From contig JBBQAO010000003.1 in NCBI GenBank assembly GCA_038316355.1, positions 1 to 64,000 of the forward strand: a DNA stretch of 64,000 bases, read 5' to 3'. The notes below the pieces were generated by a model. That model saw nothing but the letters and a program-made list of their open reading frames with translations, was not told the DNA's origin and ran no database searches. The stretch's first letter is position 1; each line of letters starts with the position of its first letter. The position numbers were made by a program, and so were the translations under genes. This stretch comes from Ga0077527 sp038316355. Its GTDB lineage: Bacteria; Pseudomonadota; Gammaproteobacteria; Burkholderiales; SG8-41. Positions 45,392-53,369 of this stretch are shown here, piece after piece.

Positions 45392-46336
45392 TTATTTATC
45401 CCTCTTGCGCGCGCGCGGATGCGCGTTGTCGTAAATCTTGGCGAGGTGCTGAAAATCCAGTTGCGTATACACCTGCGTTGTCGAAATACTGGCGTGGCCG
45501 AGCATTTCCTGCACCGCGCGCAGGTCGCTGCTCGATTGCAGCACATGTGACGCAAACGAATGGCGCAGCATGTGCGGGTGCACGCGCGAGGCGATGCCCT
45601 GCTGCTGCGCACGGCGCTGCACACAAAGCTGCACCGTGCGCGGGCCCAGGCGCCGGCCTTTCGGATTAACGAACAGCGCCTCGGCATCGAGCCCTGCAAT
45701 CGCAGCGCGCTGGGCCAGCCATTTGCGCAGCGCTTTCACCGCATGACTGCCCACCGGTACGATGCGCGTCTTGCTGCCCTTGCCGGTGACCCGCACCGTG
45801 GCATCGCTGAAATTGACATCGCCGGGTGCCAATCCGGTGAGTTCGGACAGGCGCAGCCCCGAGGAATAAAACAGTTCGAGCATTGCCCTGTCACGCACCG
45901 CCAGTGCATCGGTGGCGTCAATCTCGACCAGTTGCCGCGCTTCGTCCGGTGACAAGGCATTCGGCAGGCGCTTGGCGCTTTTCGGCGCGCGGATGCCGAG
46001 GCAGGGGTTCTGTTTGCAGCCGTGGTCGCGGGCGAGATAGTGATAAAAACCGCGCCATGCCGACAACATGCGCGCGAGACTGCGGCCGTCGAGTCCTTTG
46101 CCGTGCAACTGGGCAATACCACGCCGGATGTCGTGGGCGGTCAATCCGTCCGCTGATTTTTCGCCGGCGAATTCGAGCAACGCCTCGATGTCGCGCCGGT
46201 AATTTTTGGTGGTGTGTGCAGCCAGCCGGCGCTCATGCGCCAGATGATCGATATAACCCTGCAGCAGTTGTTGCGCGGGACCGGCTGCGGGCGCCGGCGG
46301 TTTCGCGGAAGGTGGTTTGCGCCCGCGGGCGGTCAC
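45392..46336 (-). CDS. xerC: Tyrosine recombinase XerC
   Basis: A 314-residue recombinase that resolves chromosome dimers at dif. The N-terminal SAM-like core-binding domain (LLQGYIDHLAHERRLAAHTTKNYRRDIEAL) precedes a catalytic domain with Arg (YSSGLRLSELTGL), HxLRH (HPHMLRHSFASH), the second His (MLGHASISTTQ) and the nucleophilic Tyr in VYTQLDF. GTG 46336 overlaps the DUF484 stop (GTGA); longer frames are antisense noise. DUF484-xerC is a common proteobacterial pair. I see no dif site here. Confidence 0.93.
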   Translation of the reverse strand: MTARGRKPPSAKPPAPAAGPAQQLLQGYIDHLAHERRLAAHTTKNYRRDIEALLEFAGEKSADGLTAHDIRRGIAQLHGKGLDGRSLARMLSAWRGFYHYLARDHGCKQNPCLGIRAPKSAKRLPNALSPDEARQLVEIDATDALAVRDRAMLELFYSSGLRLSELTGLAPGDVNFSDATVRVTGKGSKTRIVPVGSHAVKALRKWLAQRAAIAGLDAEALFVNPKGRRLGPRTVQLCVQRRAQQQGIASRVHPHMLRHSFASHVLQSSSDLRAVQEMLGHASISTTQVYTQLDFQHLAKIYDNAHPRARKRDK

Positions 46337-46977
46337 ACCGGTTCCAGTTGACGCAACAGGCAGGCGGCGATGACTTCGCCGATGCGCGTCAGATACAGGG
46401 TGCCCATCTCGGGATAAAAGCGCTGCACATCTTCGCTCGCCAGCGCCAGCAGGCCGAAGCAATCCTTGCCGCGCAAAGCGACATAGGCGTAGGACTTCAG
46501 CAGCGGCGCGGCTTCGCCGAAAAATGCCGCAGTGTCGGCCATCGCCAGCGGGCCGCAATGCGGGTGCAATAATCCGGCGGCGAAGGTGCGGGTGGCGTCG
46601 GACACCGGCGCATCGGCCGCAGCGCCCGCATGCCACAGGCGCAGCACCACATGCGGCACCGCGAAGTCTTCGCGCAGGTTGAAATCGACGGCATGCGCCA
46701 GCGCCGGCACATCGCGCGCAGCGATCAACGCCAAGCCCAGGCGATGCACTTTTTCGCTGATGACATCGTTTTCCTCGCCGAACCGGATCATTTCGCCGAG
46801 TTTCACTTCGAGCTGCCTGGCACGGTCGCGCAGCGTCAGAATCTGGCGTTCGCTGATCGAAATCGCCCGGCCGCCATGCGGGTGCGGAATCATCACATCA
46901 GCCACAACGTCGGCATAACTCTCGAAAAATTCCGGGTGTTCCTTCAGGTACGCCGCGACGTCATCGGATTTGATCAC
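46333..46977 (-). CDS. DUF484 family protein
   Basis: A 214-residue GAF-like protein: VAAYLKEHPEFFESYADVVADVMIPHPHGGRAISISERQ is the family N-terminus, followed by a coiled coil and a GAF-type domain. Function is unknown, but it is regularly found between dapF and xerC, as here, and shares overlapping codons with xerC. Confidence 0.88.
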   Translation of the reverse strand: MIKSDDVAAYLKEHPEFFESYADVVADVMIPHPHGGRAISISERQILTLRDRARQLEVKLGEMIRFGEENDVISEKVHRLGLALIAARDVPALAHAVDFNLREDFAVPHVVLRLWHAGAAADAPVSDATRTFAAGLLHPHCGPLAMADTAAFFGEAAPLLKSYAYVALRGKDCFGLLALASEDVQRFYPEMGTLYLTRIGEVIAACLLRQLEPV

Positions 46978-47007
46978 TGGTATTCCTTGCTTGTTTTTAC
47001 AATCACT

Positions 47008-47844
47008 TTATTGCGGTAGCGCAATTTCGCCGTCGAACACGGTCACTGCCGGTCCGGTCATCAACACCGGCTGACCAGCGCCCGCCCATACTATAACGAG
47101 GTCGCCGCCACGCGTCGAAACCGTGACACGCGCATCCAGCAGTCCGCGCTGGATGCCGGCCACCACGGCGGCGCAGGCCCCGGTGCCGCAGGCCAGCGTT
47201 TCACCGGCGCCGCGCTCATAGACGCGCAAGCGAATATGCGCACGGTCGACCACCTGCATATAGCCGGCATTCACCCGCTGCGGAAAATCCGGGTGCGATT
47301 CGATCAACGCTCCTTCACTGGCCACCGGGGCTGTCGCGACATCGGGCACCACTTGCACGGCGTGCGGATTTCCCATGGATAACACATTGATTTTAATAGT
47401 TTTTTTATTTACCTGCAGATCATACAGCGGCTGCAGTGACGGTGCATGAAACGGCACACGGGCGGGCTCGAACACCGGCGCGCCGATGTTTACGCTGACC
47501 TGGCCATCAGCCTCGAGCCGCGGCTCGATGATGCCGCCCAAGGTGCCGACGCGAATCATGGTTTTTTTCGTCAGCCCGCGCTCATGGACATAACGCACAA
47601 AGCAGCGCGCGCCGTTGCCGCATTGCTCAACCTCGCCGCCGTCGGCATTGAAAATGCGGTAATAAAAATCGGTGTCGGCAGTACGCGCCGGCTCCACCAT
47701 CAGGATCTGATCGCAGCCGACGCCGAAATGGCGGTCGGCGATGAAACGCAGTTGTGCAGCGGTCAGCGTGACCGGCGCGGCAGTAGCATCGATGACGACA
47801 AAGTCGTTGCCCAGCCCATGCATCTTGGTGAACGGGAGGCGCAT
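47008..47844 (-). CDS. dapF: Diaminopimelate epimerase
   Basis: A 278-residue enzyme interconverting LL- and meso-diaminopimelate for lysine and peptidoglycan synthesis. Both active-site cysteines are present, in VEQCGNGARCFVRYVHE and ETLACGTGACAAVV. A short internal segment (NKKTIKINVLSMG, about 47377-47412) is far more AT-rich than its surroundings and contains another copy of the IHF-like 14-mer. Confidence 0.95.
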   Translation of the reverse strand: MRLPFTKMHGLGNDFVVIDATAAPVTLTAAQLRFIADRHFGVGCDQILMVEPARTADTDFYYRIFNADGGEVEQCGNGARCFVRYVHERGLTKKTMIRVGTLGGIIEPRLEADGQVSVNIGAPVFEPARVPFHAPSLQPLYDLQVNKKTIKINVLSMGNPHAVQVVPDVATAPVASEGALIESHPDFPQRVNAGYMQVVDRAHIRLRVYERGAGETLACGTGACAAVVAGIQRGLLDARVTVSTRGGDLVIVWAGAGQPVLMTGPAVTVFDGEIALPQ

Positions 47845-47925
47845 GTCAGCGTAACACTGGATACAAGCGGGAATTCGTCAACGCTTTCTCCCTCACCCCC
47901 GCCCCCTCCGCTCCCTCACTCCCGA

Positions 47926-47982
47926 CCTCTCTCCCAAAGGGAGAGAGGAGACAGTTGCCCCCCTTCTCCCTCCGGGAGAAGG
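47926..47982. repeat. Two CCCTCTCCC-type palindromes upstream of dapF
   Basis: Perfect inverted repeats CCTCTCTCCC/GGGAGAGAGG (47926-47948) and CCTTCTCCC/GGGAGAAGG (47962-47982) lie inside a C-rich run (47886-48005) between the CoA-binding protein gene and dapF. They belong to the same family as the palindrome at 45306. Confidence 0.7.
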
Positions 47983-48030
47983 GCCGGGGATGAGGGTTCA
48001 GGGGGATATGTGCGGCAAATGATCTGATGA

Positions 48031-48453
48031 TCATTTACCGGAATCCATGAACTGGCGGTAGTCGCGATAAATGCAGCGGTCCATGATCACCGTCATGCCG
48101 CCGGCTTGCGCGCGTGCGGCGGCCGGTTCATTGACGATGCCTTCCTGAATCCAGATTGCCTTCAGTTCCAGCGCCAGACATTCATCAACCACGCCATCGA
48201 TGAATTCGGCACTGCGGAATACGTTGACGAGGTCGATGGGCCCAGGAATGTCGGCAAGCTTTGCATACACTTTCTCGCCGAGGATTTCCTTCGCTGCCGG
48301 ATGCACGGGGATCACACGAAAACCGAAATCCCGCATCGACTGCGACACACCATAACTCGGCCGTGCCGTGTTGGGCGACAGGCCGACCACGGCTATGGTT
48401 TTTGTTTTTTTCAGCAACGCACAACGCGTCTGTTGGTCAGGATTACTAAACAT
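48031..48453 (-). CDS. CoA-binding domain protein (YccU type)
   Basis: A 140-residue single Rossmann CoA-binding domain: KTIAVVGLSPNTARPSYGVSQSMRDFGFRVIPVHP and ALELKAIWIQEGIVNEPAAARAQAGGMTVIMDRCI. Proteins of this type bind CoA but have no assigned reaction. It is separated from dapF by the palindrome-containing spacer. Confidence 0.86.
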   Translation of the reverse strand: MFSNPDQQTRCALLKKTKTIAVVGLSPNTARPSYGVSQSMRDFGFRVIPVHPAAKEILGEKVYAKLADIPGPIDLVNVFRSAEFIDGVVDECLALELKAIWIQEGIVNEPAAARAQAGGMTVIMDRCIYRDYRQFMDSGK

Positions 48454-48504
48454 GGCTATTGATTATATCGGCCTTATTTGGCCATGGTCAGCGTTCATCG
48501 GCGG

Positions 48505-49371
48505 TTAGTAGATTTTTTTCTCTCCCTGCGGCCTGGTCTTGAAACGCTTGTGCAGCCAGTAATACTGCTCCGGATTCTCGCGCACGCGAGCTTCGATGAA
48601 TTCATTCATGCGCCGGGTATCAGCCGCCAGGTCGCCGCTGGGGAAATTCTCCCAGGCCGGGTAAAAACGCAGCACGTAACCCGCGCCACCCGGCAACTGC
48701 GTGGTCACCGCCGGCTGCACCACGGCGCGCGCCAGTTGCGCCATGCGCGCGAGCCCGGTGATGGTGGCCGCCTGAACGCCGAAGAACGGCACAAAAATCG
48801 AATCGCGTTCGCCGAAATCCATGTCCGGCAGGTAATAAAACGGCAGCCCGCCGCGCATCGCCTTCACCACCGGCCGGATGCCGTCCTGGCGCGAGAACAG
48901 CACCGGTTTCACGAAACGCGTGCGGCCGTGCAGCAGCACACGGTCAAACGCGGGATTTTTCTGCTGGCTGTAGACGGAGATGCCCTGCCATTCGGTGATG
49001 ATGCGCGAGCCACCCATGTCGAGCCCGACGAAATGCGGCGCCAGCCAGATCACCGGCCTGCCCTGCACCGCCTGCCAGTGCTCAAGGCCTTCGACGCGCA
49101 CCATGCGCATTACCCGCTCGCGGCTGCCCCACCACAGGACGCCGTGTTCGAGCAGTGCGCGGGCGAAGGCGGCGAAATGACGGCGCGCGAGCCGCGTGCG
49201 ATCAGCGTCGGGCAATTCCGGAAAACACAGGCGCAGATTGGTCAGCACCACGCGCCGCCGTTCACCCGCCAGCAGATACAACAAATATCCGGCACCGCGA
49301 CCGATCGCCGCCAGTAACGGCAAGGGCAACCAGTGCAGCAGCCAGATCAGCGCAAGACCGATGCGAGTCAT
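48505..49371 (-). CDS. Lipid A acyltransferase, LpxL/HtrB family (first copy)
   Basis: A 288-residue inner-membrane acyltransferase that adds a secondary acyl chain to lipid A precursors. It has an N-terminal membrane helix (LALIWLLHWLPLPLLAAIG) and the catalytic HX4D-type motif in WLAPHFVGLDMGG. ATG 49371 gives the normal start; a longer frame up to 49422 only adds residues encoded by the TGATGA repeat. It is paired with a second family member immediately upstream. Confidence 0.9.
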   Translation of the reverse strand: MTRIGLALIWLLHWLPLPLLAAIGRGAGYLLYLLAGERRRVVLTNLRLCFPELPDADRTRLARRHFAAFARALLEHGVLWWGSRERVMRMVRVEGLEHWQAVQGRPVIWLAPHFVGLDMGGSRIITEWQGISVYSQQKNPAFDRVLLHGRTRFVKPVLFSRQDGIRPVVKAMRGGLPFYYLPDMDFGERDSIFVPFFGVQAATITGLARMAQLARAVVQPAVTTQLPGGAGYVLRFYPAWENFPSGDLAADTRRMNEFIEARVRENPEQYYWLHKRFKTRPQGEKKIY

Positions 49372-49379
49372 AACTGATA

Positions 49380-49471
49380 GCGATGAATGATGAGTGATGA
49401 GTGATGAACGAAAAGCGGACAATCAGCGATTGGGGGCTTATTCATCATTCATCACTCCGCACTCATCACTG
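49380..49471. repeat. Palindromic TGATGA/TCATCA repeat between the two acyltransferase genes
   Basis: GATGAATGATGAGTGATGAGTGATGA on the left is mirrored by TTCATCATTCATCACTCCGCACTCATCACT on the right, around a roughly 40-bp centre. This is the clearest full copy of the repeat family. It abuts the start of one acyltransferase gene and the stop of the other. Confidence 0.75.
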
Positions 49472-50303
49472 GTTCTTTAGCGCCTGCAGGCGATTTGTAG
49501 CGGTTATATCCCCACAGATATTGCGCGGGACAGGTGCGCACGATGGCTTCGACGGCACGATTCAGCGCCGGCGGATCCAGAGGACCGGTTATCGCCTGCA
49601 GATGCAGGCGATAACCGCGGCCCTGCGCCTGGCGTTCGGCGAAGGCCATGATCACCGCAGCGCCGCTGGTTTCCTGCAGCCGTGTCACCAGCGTCATGGT
49701 GTACGCGGGGCGCCCGAAAAAATCCGCCCACTCGCCTTCACCGACACCGGGTGCCTGGTCCGGCAAGATCCCTATCGCGTCTCCCCGCCGTAACGCCTTG
49801 TAGAGCAGCCGCACACCCTTGATATTGGCCGGCGCCAGGCTGACCTGCCCCCGCGCACGCCCCGCGCGCATGATGTCCTCGAGCGCAGCGCGTTTGGGCG
49901 GGCGATAGAGCACGGTCAGCGGCAGACGCTGCGCGGTATACAAGGCGGAGATCTCGAAACAACCCAGATGCGGCGTCAGAAAAATGATGCCCTTGCCTGC
50001 GCGCCGGGCGGCGTCGACCACACCCCAGTCGTCACAAGTCACCAGGCGGGCAATTTCAGCATCGCTGCCAAACCAGACCTTGCACAGTTCGGTGACGCTC
50101 TTGCCGGTTTCCGCAATCACCGCGTGCAGTGTGCCCCGATAAACGGATTGATTCCGGCACAGGCCGCTCGCCAGCAGATTATCGCGACAGTGGCGGGCGT
50201 AGGTCGGCGACAAGCCATAGACCAGCCAGCCCAGCCCCGCGCCGAAAAAATGCAACCCCGCCAAAGGCATACGTGCGCACCACTGCAGTAGGGGAATCAA
50301 CAT
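49452..50303 (-). CDS. Lipid A acyltransferase, LpxL/HtrB family (second copy)
   Basis: A 283-residue acyltransferase homologous to its neighbour, with the catalytic motif IFLTPHLGCFEIS (HX4E) and GDAIGILPDQAPGVGEGEWADFFGRPA. The pair likely adds two different secondary chains. Its C-terminal codons run into the TGATGA repeat. It is divergent from metK. Confidence 0.9.
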   Translation of the reverse strand: MLIPLLQWCARMPLAGLHFFGAGLGWLVYGLSPTYARHCRDNLLASGLCRNQSVYRGTLHAVIAETGKSVTELCKVWFGSDAEIARLVTCDDWGVVDAARRAGKGIIFLTPHLGCFEISALYTAQRLPLTVLYRPPKRAALEDIMRAGRARGQVSLAPANIKGVRLLYKALRRGDAIGILPDQAPGVGEGEWADFFGRPAYTMTLVTRLQETSGAAVIMAFAERQAQGRGYRLHLQAITGPLDPPALNRAVEAIVRTCPAQYLWGYNRYKSPAGAKEPVMSAE

Positions 50304-50413
50304 CGGAATCAGGCTGGAAATCCGTTAATAAATCGGGAGTTATATGCTATTCTAGCGGCCTTTTTGCCGCAGCCCCCTCTTTAACTTTTAACGCGATTGC
50401 GTTCATCGAACCC

Positions 50414-51580
50414 ATGAGCAACTTCCTGTTTACTTCCGAGTCGGTGTCCGAAGGTCATCCCGATAAAATCGCTGACCAGATTTCCGATGCCATCCTTGAT
50501 GCCATCCTCACCGAGGACAAAAACGGCCGCGTCGCCGCCGAAACACTGACCCACACCGGTCTCGTCGTGCTTGCCGGCCAGGTCACCACCAATGCGCGTG
50601 TGGATTACGCCAAGGTCGCACGCAAGGCCATCAAGCAGATCGGTTACGACGACTCCGAAATCGGTTTCGACTACAAGAGCTGCGCCGTGATGGTGTGTTA
50701 CGACGAGCAGTCGCGCGACATCGCGCAGGGCGTCAATGAAGGCGAAGGCCTCGACCTCGACCAGGGCGCGGGCGACCAGGGCCTGATGTTCGGCTTCGCT
50801 TGCGATGAAACGCCGCAACTGATGCCGATGCCGATTTATTACTCGCACCGCCTGATGGAACGTCACGCCGAGCTGCGCCGCGACGGCCGCCTGCCATGGG
50901 CCCGCCCGGACGCCAAGTCGCAGGTCTCCGTGCGTTACGTCGATGGCAAACCGCATCACATCGACACCGTGGTGATCTCCACTCAGCACCGCGAGGAAGC
51001 CACCCACAAGCAGATCGAGGAAGCGATCATCGATCTGGTGGTGAAACCAGTGCTGCCGAAGAACATGATCACCAAGGACACCAAGTACCTGATCAATCCG
51101 ACCGGCCGTTTTGTCATCGGCGGCCCGCAGGGCGACACCGGCTTGACCGGCCGCAAGATCATCGTCGACACCTACGGCGGTTACTCGCGCCATGGCGGCG
51201 GCGCGTTCTCGGGCAAGGATCCGTCGAAGGTTGATCGTTCGGCAGCCTACGCCGCGCGTTACGTCGCAAAAAATATCGTCGCTGCTGGTCTCGCCACCAA
51301 GTGCGAACTGCAGATTGCCTACGCCATCGGCGTTGCGCGTCCGGTCAGCGTGCTGGTCGATACCTTCGGCACCGGCAAAATCAGCGACGAAAAAATCGGC
51401 GAACTGGTGGAAAAACATTTTGACCTGCGGCCGAAGGGCATCATCCAGGCGCTCGACCTGCTGCGTCCGATCTACACCAAGACGGCAGCGCACGGCCACT
51501 TCGGTCGCGACGAGCCGGAATTCACCTGGGAACACACCGATAAAGCAGCAGCACTGAAGGCGGACGCGGGCCTCAAGTAA
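50414..51580 (+). CDS. metK: S-adenosylmethionine synthetase
   Basis: A 388-residue MetK making SAM from methionine and ATP: FTSESVSEGHPDKIADQISDAILDAIL, GAGDQGLMFGFA and the phosphate-binding GGGAFSGKDPSKVDRSAAYAARYVAKN. ATG 50414 is the conserved family start. The 110-bp leader has an AT-rich TATGCTATTCT stretch as a possible -10 but no SAM aptamer that I recognise. Confidence 0.97.
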   Translation: MSNFLFTSESVSEGHPDKIADQISDAILDAILTEDKNGRVAAETLTHTGLVVLAGQVTTNARVDYAKVARKAIKQIGYDDSEIGFDYKSCAVMVCYDEQSRDIAQGVNEGEGLDLDQGAGDQGLMFGFACDETPQLMPMPIYYSHRLMERHAELRRDGRLPWARPDAKSQVSVRYVDGKPHHIDTVVISTQHREEATHKQIEEAIIDLVVKPVLPKNMITKDTKYLINPTGRFVIGGPQGDTGLTGRKIIVDTYGGYSRHGGGAFSGKDPSKVDRSAAYAARYVAKNIVAAGLATKCELQIAYAIGVARPVSVLVDTFGTGKISDEKIGELVEKHFDLRPKGIIQALDLLRPIYTKTAAHGHFGRDEPEFTWEHTDKAAALKADAGLK

Positions 51581-51604
51581 TCTGTTTCAGTCTCTCACCA
51601 ATAA

Positions 51605-51631
51605 AAACGCCGGCAATGCCGGCGTTTTTTT
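51605..51631 (+). terminator. Rho-independent terminator after metK
   Basis: AACGCCGGC and GCCGGCGTT form a 9-bp stem around AAT and run into seven T. It separates metK from the convergent Fic gene. Confidence 0.92.
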
Positions 51632-51643
51632 ATGGGCTTTGAC

Positions 51644-52231
51644 CTAGCTTCGCACCACTGACATCAAGGGTTGATAGTCCCCGGTGTCAGCCGCACGCAA
51701 GGCTGTGAGATACCGGTCGCGCGCATCGCCCGCGGCTTCAAGATTCGCACCGCCCCAGCTGAATGCGGCAGCACCGTTTCGCCGCAACAGCACATCGGTC
51801 ATCAACCGCGCGTGACGACCGTTGCCGTTCGGAAACGGACGAATCACCACCAGCCGGTGATGAAAACGCGCGGCAATCTCGTCCAGCGGAAACGTCTGGT
51901 GTTCAATCCAGTAGCGCGTGTTGTCCAGCAGCTCCCGCAACTGCACGGCAATCTGCGTCGCATCGACGCCGATGTTCTTGCCGGTGGTGCGAAATGTTCC
52001 TGCCCAGCGCCAGGTCTCGCCGAACAGGCGCCGGTGCAGTTCGCGCACGAAATCTTCGCTGAGAATGTCGCGACCGCGGGAACGCAGCGTCCACGTGCTG
52101 CCTTCCAGCACGTTCGCCTGCTCCCATTGGTTCAGTTCCGCCTGTGTGCGGATGTGCCCGGGGATCAGTCCGCGCGCCTCGTCGGGATCGAGCGGGGTCG
52201 CCCCCGGCGCATGCGCGTCGCCTACTCCCAC
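51644..52231 (-). CDS. Fic-domain toxin-like protein (mobile mystery protein B) with substituted catalytic His
   Basis: A 195-residue Fic protein of the 'mobile mystery protein B' type (GDAHAPGATPLDPDEARGLIPGHIRTQAELN). Fic enzymes transfer AMP to hydroxyl groups of target proteins using HxFx(D/E/N)GNGR. Here the motif reads IRPFPNGNGRHARL: position 131 is Arg (codon CGT, 51839-51841) instead of the catalytic His, while the GNGR phosphate loop is intact. The protein may therefore be inactive. GTG 52231 overlaps the end of the HTH partner gene, the usual order for this antitoxin-toxin pair. Confidence 0.85.
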   Translation of the reverse strand: MGVGDAHAPGATPLDPDEARGLIPGHIRTQAELNQWEQANVLEGSTWTLRSRGRDILSEDFVRELHRRLFGETWRWAGTFRTTGKNIGVDATQIAVQLRELLDNTRYWIEHQTFPLDEIAARFHHRLVVIRPFPNGNGRHARLMTDVLLRRNGAAAFSWGGANLEAAGDARDRYLTALRAADTGDYQPLMSVVRS

Positions 52232-52674
52232 AGCCTAGACCGCCGGCCGCGCAACAGTTCCTGCTTGCGCTGTTCGACCTGCAGGCGCGTGTATTGATCG
52301 TCGGCCCGCTGCTGCTCCAGCGCCATCGAATGCGCGACGGCATTCACCTCCGCCTGCGCGCGAGCTTCGGCACGTGCATAAAGCTTGTCGCGCAACGGCG
52401 CATCGGGCACCAGTGCATGCACCAGACGGCAATCGAGTGCTGCGCCGAGACGCCGCAACTGGCCGAGCGAAATCGTGCCCGCGGCTTCGCGCCGCTCGGC
52501 ATCGACCCAGGACGATTGCGACACGACGGCGCGTTGCGCGGCCTGGCGCGTGGTCAGGCCAAGCGCGCTGCGAACGGCCTGCAGCCAGCCTTCAGCGGGC
52601 GGCGATTCGGCGCATTCGCGCCATGGCGCAAGCGCCTGATCGAGCTGGGCAAGACGGAGATCGCGAGTATTCAT
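52222..52674 (-). CDS. HTH antitoxin partner (mobile mystery protein A)
   Basis: A 150-residue protein with a Cro/CI-type HTH (VRSALGLTTRQAAQRAVVSQSSWVDAERREAAGTISLGQLRRLGAAL) and a charged helical C-terminus. It matches the 'mobile mystery protein A' family that always precedes the Fic-domain protein B. ATG 52674 lies at the edge of a large inverted repeat, as expected for an autoregulated antitoxin. Confidence 0.85.
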   Translation of the reverse strand: MNTRDLRLAQLDQALAPWRECAESPPAEGWLQAVRSALGLTTRQAAQRAVVSQSSWVDAERREAAGTISLGQLRRLGAALDCRLVHALVPDAPLRDKLYARAEARAQAEVNAVAHSMALEQQRADDQYTRLQVEQRKQELLRGRRSRLWE

Positions 52675-52725
52675 GATCGACCATAAGCATTCAAATAACA
52701 ATATTTTGAATGCTTTTGGTCGATC
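52675..52725. promoter_or_regulatory. Palindromic operator of the mobile mystery A/B module
   Basis: GATCGACC (52675-52682) and GGTCGATC (52718-52725) are perfect inverted outer arms; inner AAGCATTCAAA and TTTGAATGCTT extend the dyad around an AT-rich centre. It sits directly upstream of the antitoxin ATG and probably contains its promoter and operator. Confidence 0.75.
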
Positions 52726-52756
52726 AAACAAGAGTGTGGACTGATATATATTAATA

Positions 52757-52770
52757 AAAACAATAGGTTA
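52757..52770 (+). promoter_or_regulatory. IHF-like AT-rich 14-mer
   Basis: AAAACAATAGGTTA, one base from WATCAANNNNTTR, lies in an AT-rich spacer between the mobile mystery operator and the methyltransferase remnant. Sibling copies occur at 5807-5820, 12864-12877, 36498-36511, 40956-40969 and 60339-60352. Confidence 0.5.
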
Positions 52771-53003
52771 CTTAATTTCATACCCTTTACCTCCCGCCAC
52801 TGGGCGCACCCGGCCGACGGCGATCAGGGTGTCGAGAATCTGCGACAGGCGTTTTTCCACGGGCCGCGGCCCTGGAAGCGCACGGCGATGGCGTCTTCGT
52901 CGCGCGGCGCACGCGCCTCCGCCAGCGCCTGCGCCTGCGCCTGCGCCTGCGCGACGAGGCGCACCTGCTCCGGCAGTTCCTTCGGCCACGGCTGCGGCGG
53001 GCA
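52768..53003 (-). pseudogene. C-terminal remnant of a class I DNA methyltransferase (restriction-modification type)
   Basis: Read on the minus strand, one frame gives PWPKELPEQVRLVAQAQAQ ... DEDAIAVRFQGRG and, after a frameshift near 52865, the next gives VEKRLSQILDTLIAVGRVRPVAGGKGYEIK then a stop. Together they resemble the C-terminus of large class I DNA methyltransferase/restriction proteins (WP.TLPEQV ... ETL.ALG.AR). A stop immediately precedes the PWPK block and the catalytic parts are absent. The CAGGCG run (Ala-Gln repeat) at 52926-52950 is part of it. Confidence 0.5.
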
Positions 53004-53058
53004 TCAAGTAACCGCTCCGCTGGGCAGTATTGAACCCGACATCCTGAAAATCTGGCAA

Positions 53059-53079
53059 ATTATCGCAAAATGCGATAAT
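53059..53079. promoter_or_regulatory. Palindromic operator of higBA
   Basis: ATTATCGCA (53059-53067) and TGCGATAAT (53071-53079) form a perfect 9-bp dyad with an AAA centre, nine bases before the toxin ATG. This is a typical antitoxin operator position. Confidence 0.8.
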
Positions 53080-53087
53080 CTCCGTCG

Positions 53088-53369
53088 ATGCGCCTGATCA
53101 GCAACAAGGCCTTGCGTGAATTCGAAAATCACCATCCCGCCTCGCGGCATGCGCTACAGGGCTGGCGCCGCATCATTGAGCAGGGCCGGTTCGTCAATTT
53201 TGCCGAACTGAAACGGGCCTTTAATTCGGTCGACAAGGCTGGCGGCTATTTCGTGTTCGACATCGCTGGGAACCGCTATCGCCTTATCGCTGCGATTCAT
53301 TTCAACACACAGATTCTTTATATCCGCGCGGTAATGACTCATTCAGAATACAACCACTGGAGGCCGTGA
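53088..53369 (+). CDS. higB: HigB-type mRNA interferase toxin
   Basis: A 93-residue RelE-fold toxin of the HigB group: RLISNKALREFENHHPASRHALQGWRRIIEQGRF, GGYFVFDIAGNRYRLIAAIHFNTQILYIRAVMTHSEY. These toxins cleave mRNA on the ribosome. Toxin-first gene order, overlap with the antitoxin and a palindromic operator all fit the higBA pattern. Confidence 0.88.
   Translation: MRLISNKALREFENHHPASRHALQGWRRIIEQGRFVNFAELKRAFNSVDKAGGYFVFDIAGNRYRLIAAIHFNTQILYIRAVMTHSEYNHWRP

Noticed and set aside
50304..50413. Possible SAM riboswitch before metK
   Set aside because: Only an AT-rich promoter-like stretch is visible; none of the SAM aptamer core blocks found before metX occur here.
52926..52950. GCGCCT tandem hexamers as a separate microsatellite
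   Set aside because: They encode the Ala-Gln run of the methyltransferase remnant and need no separate explanation.
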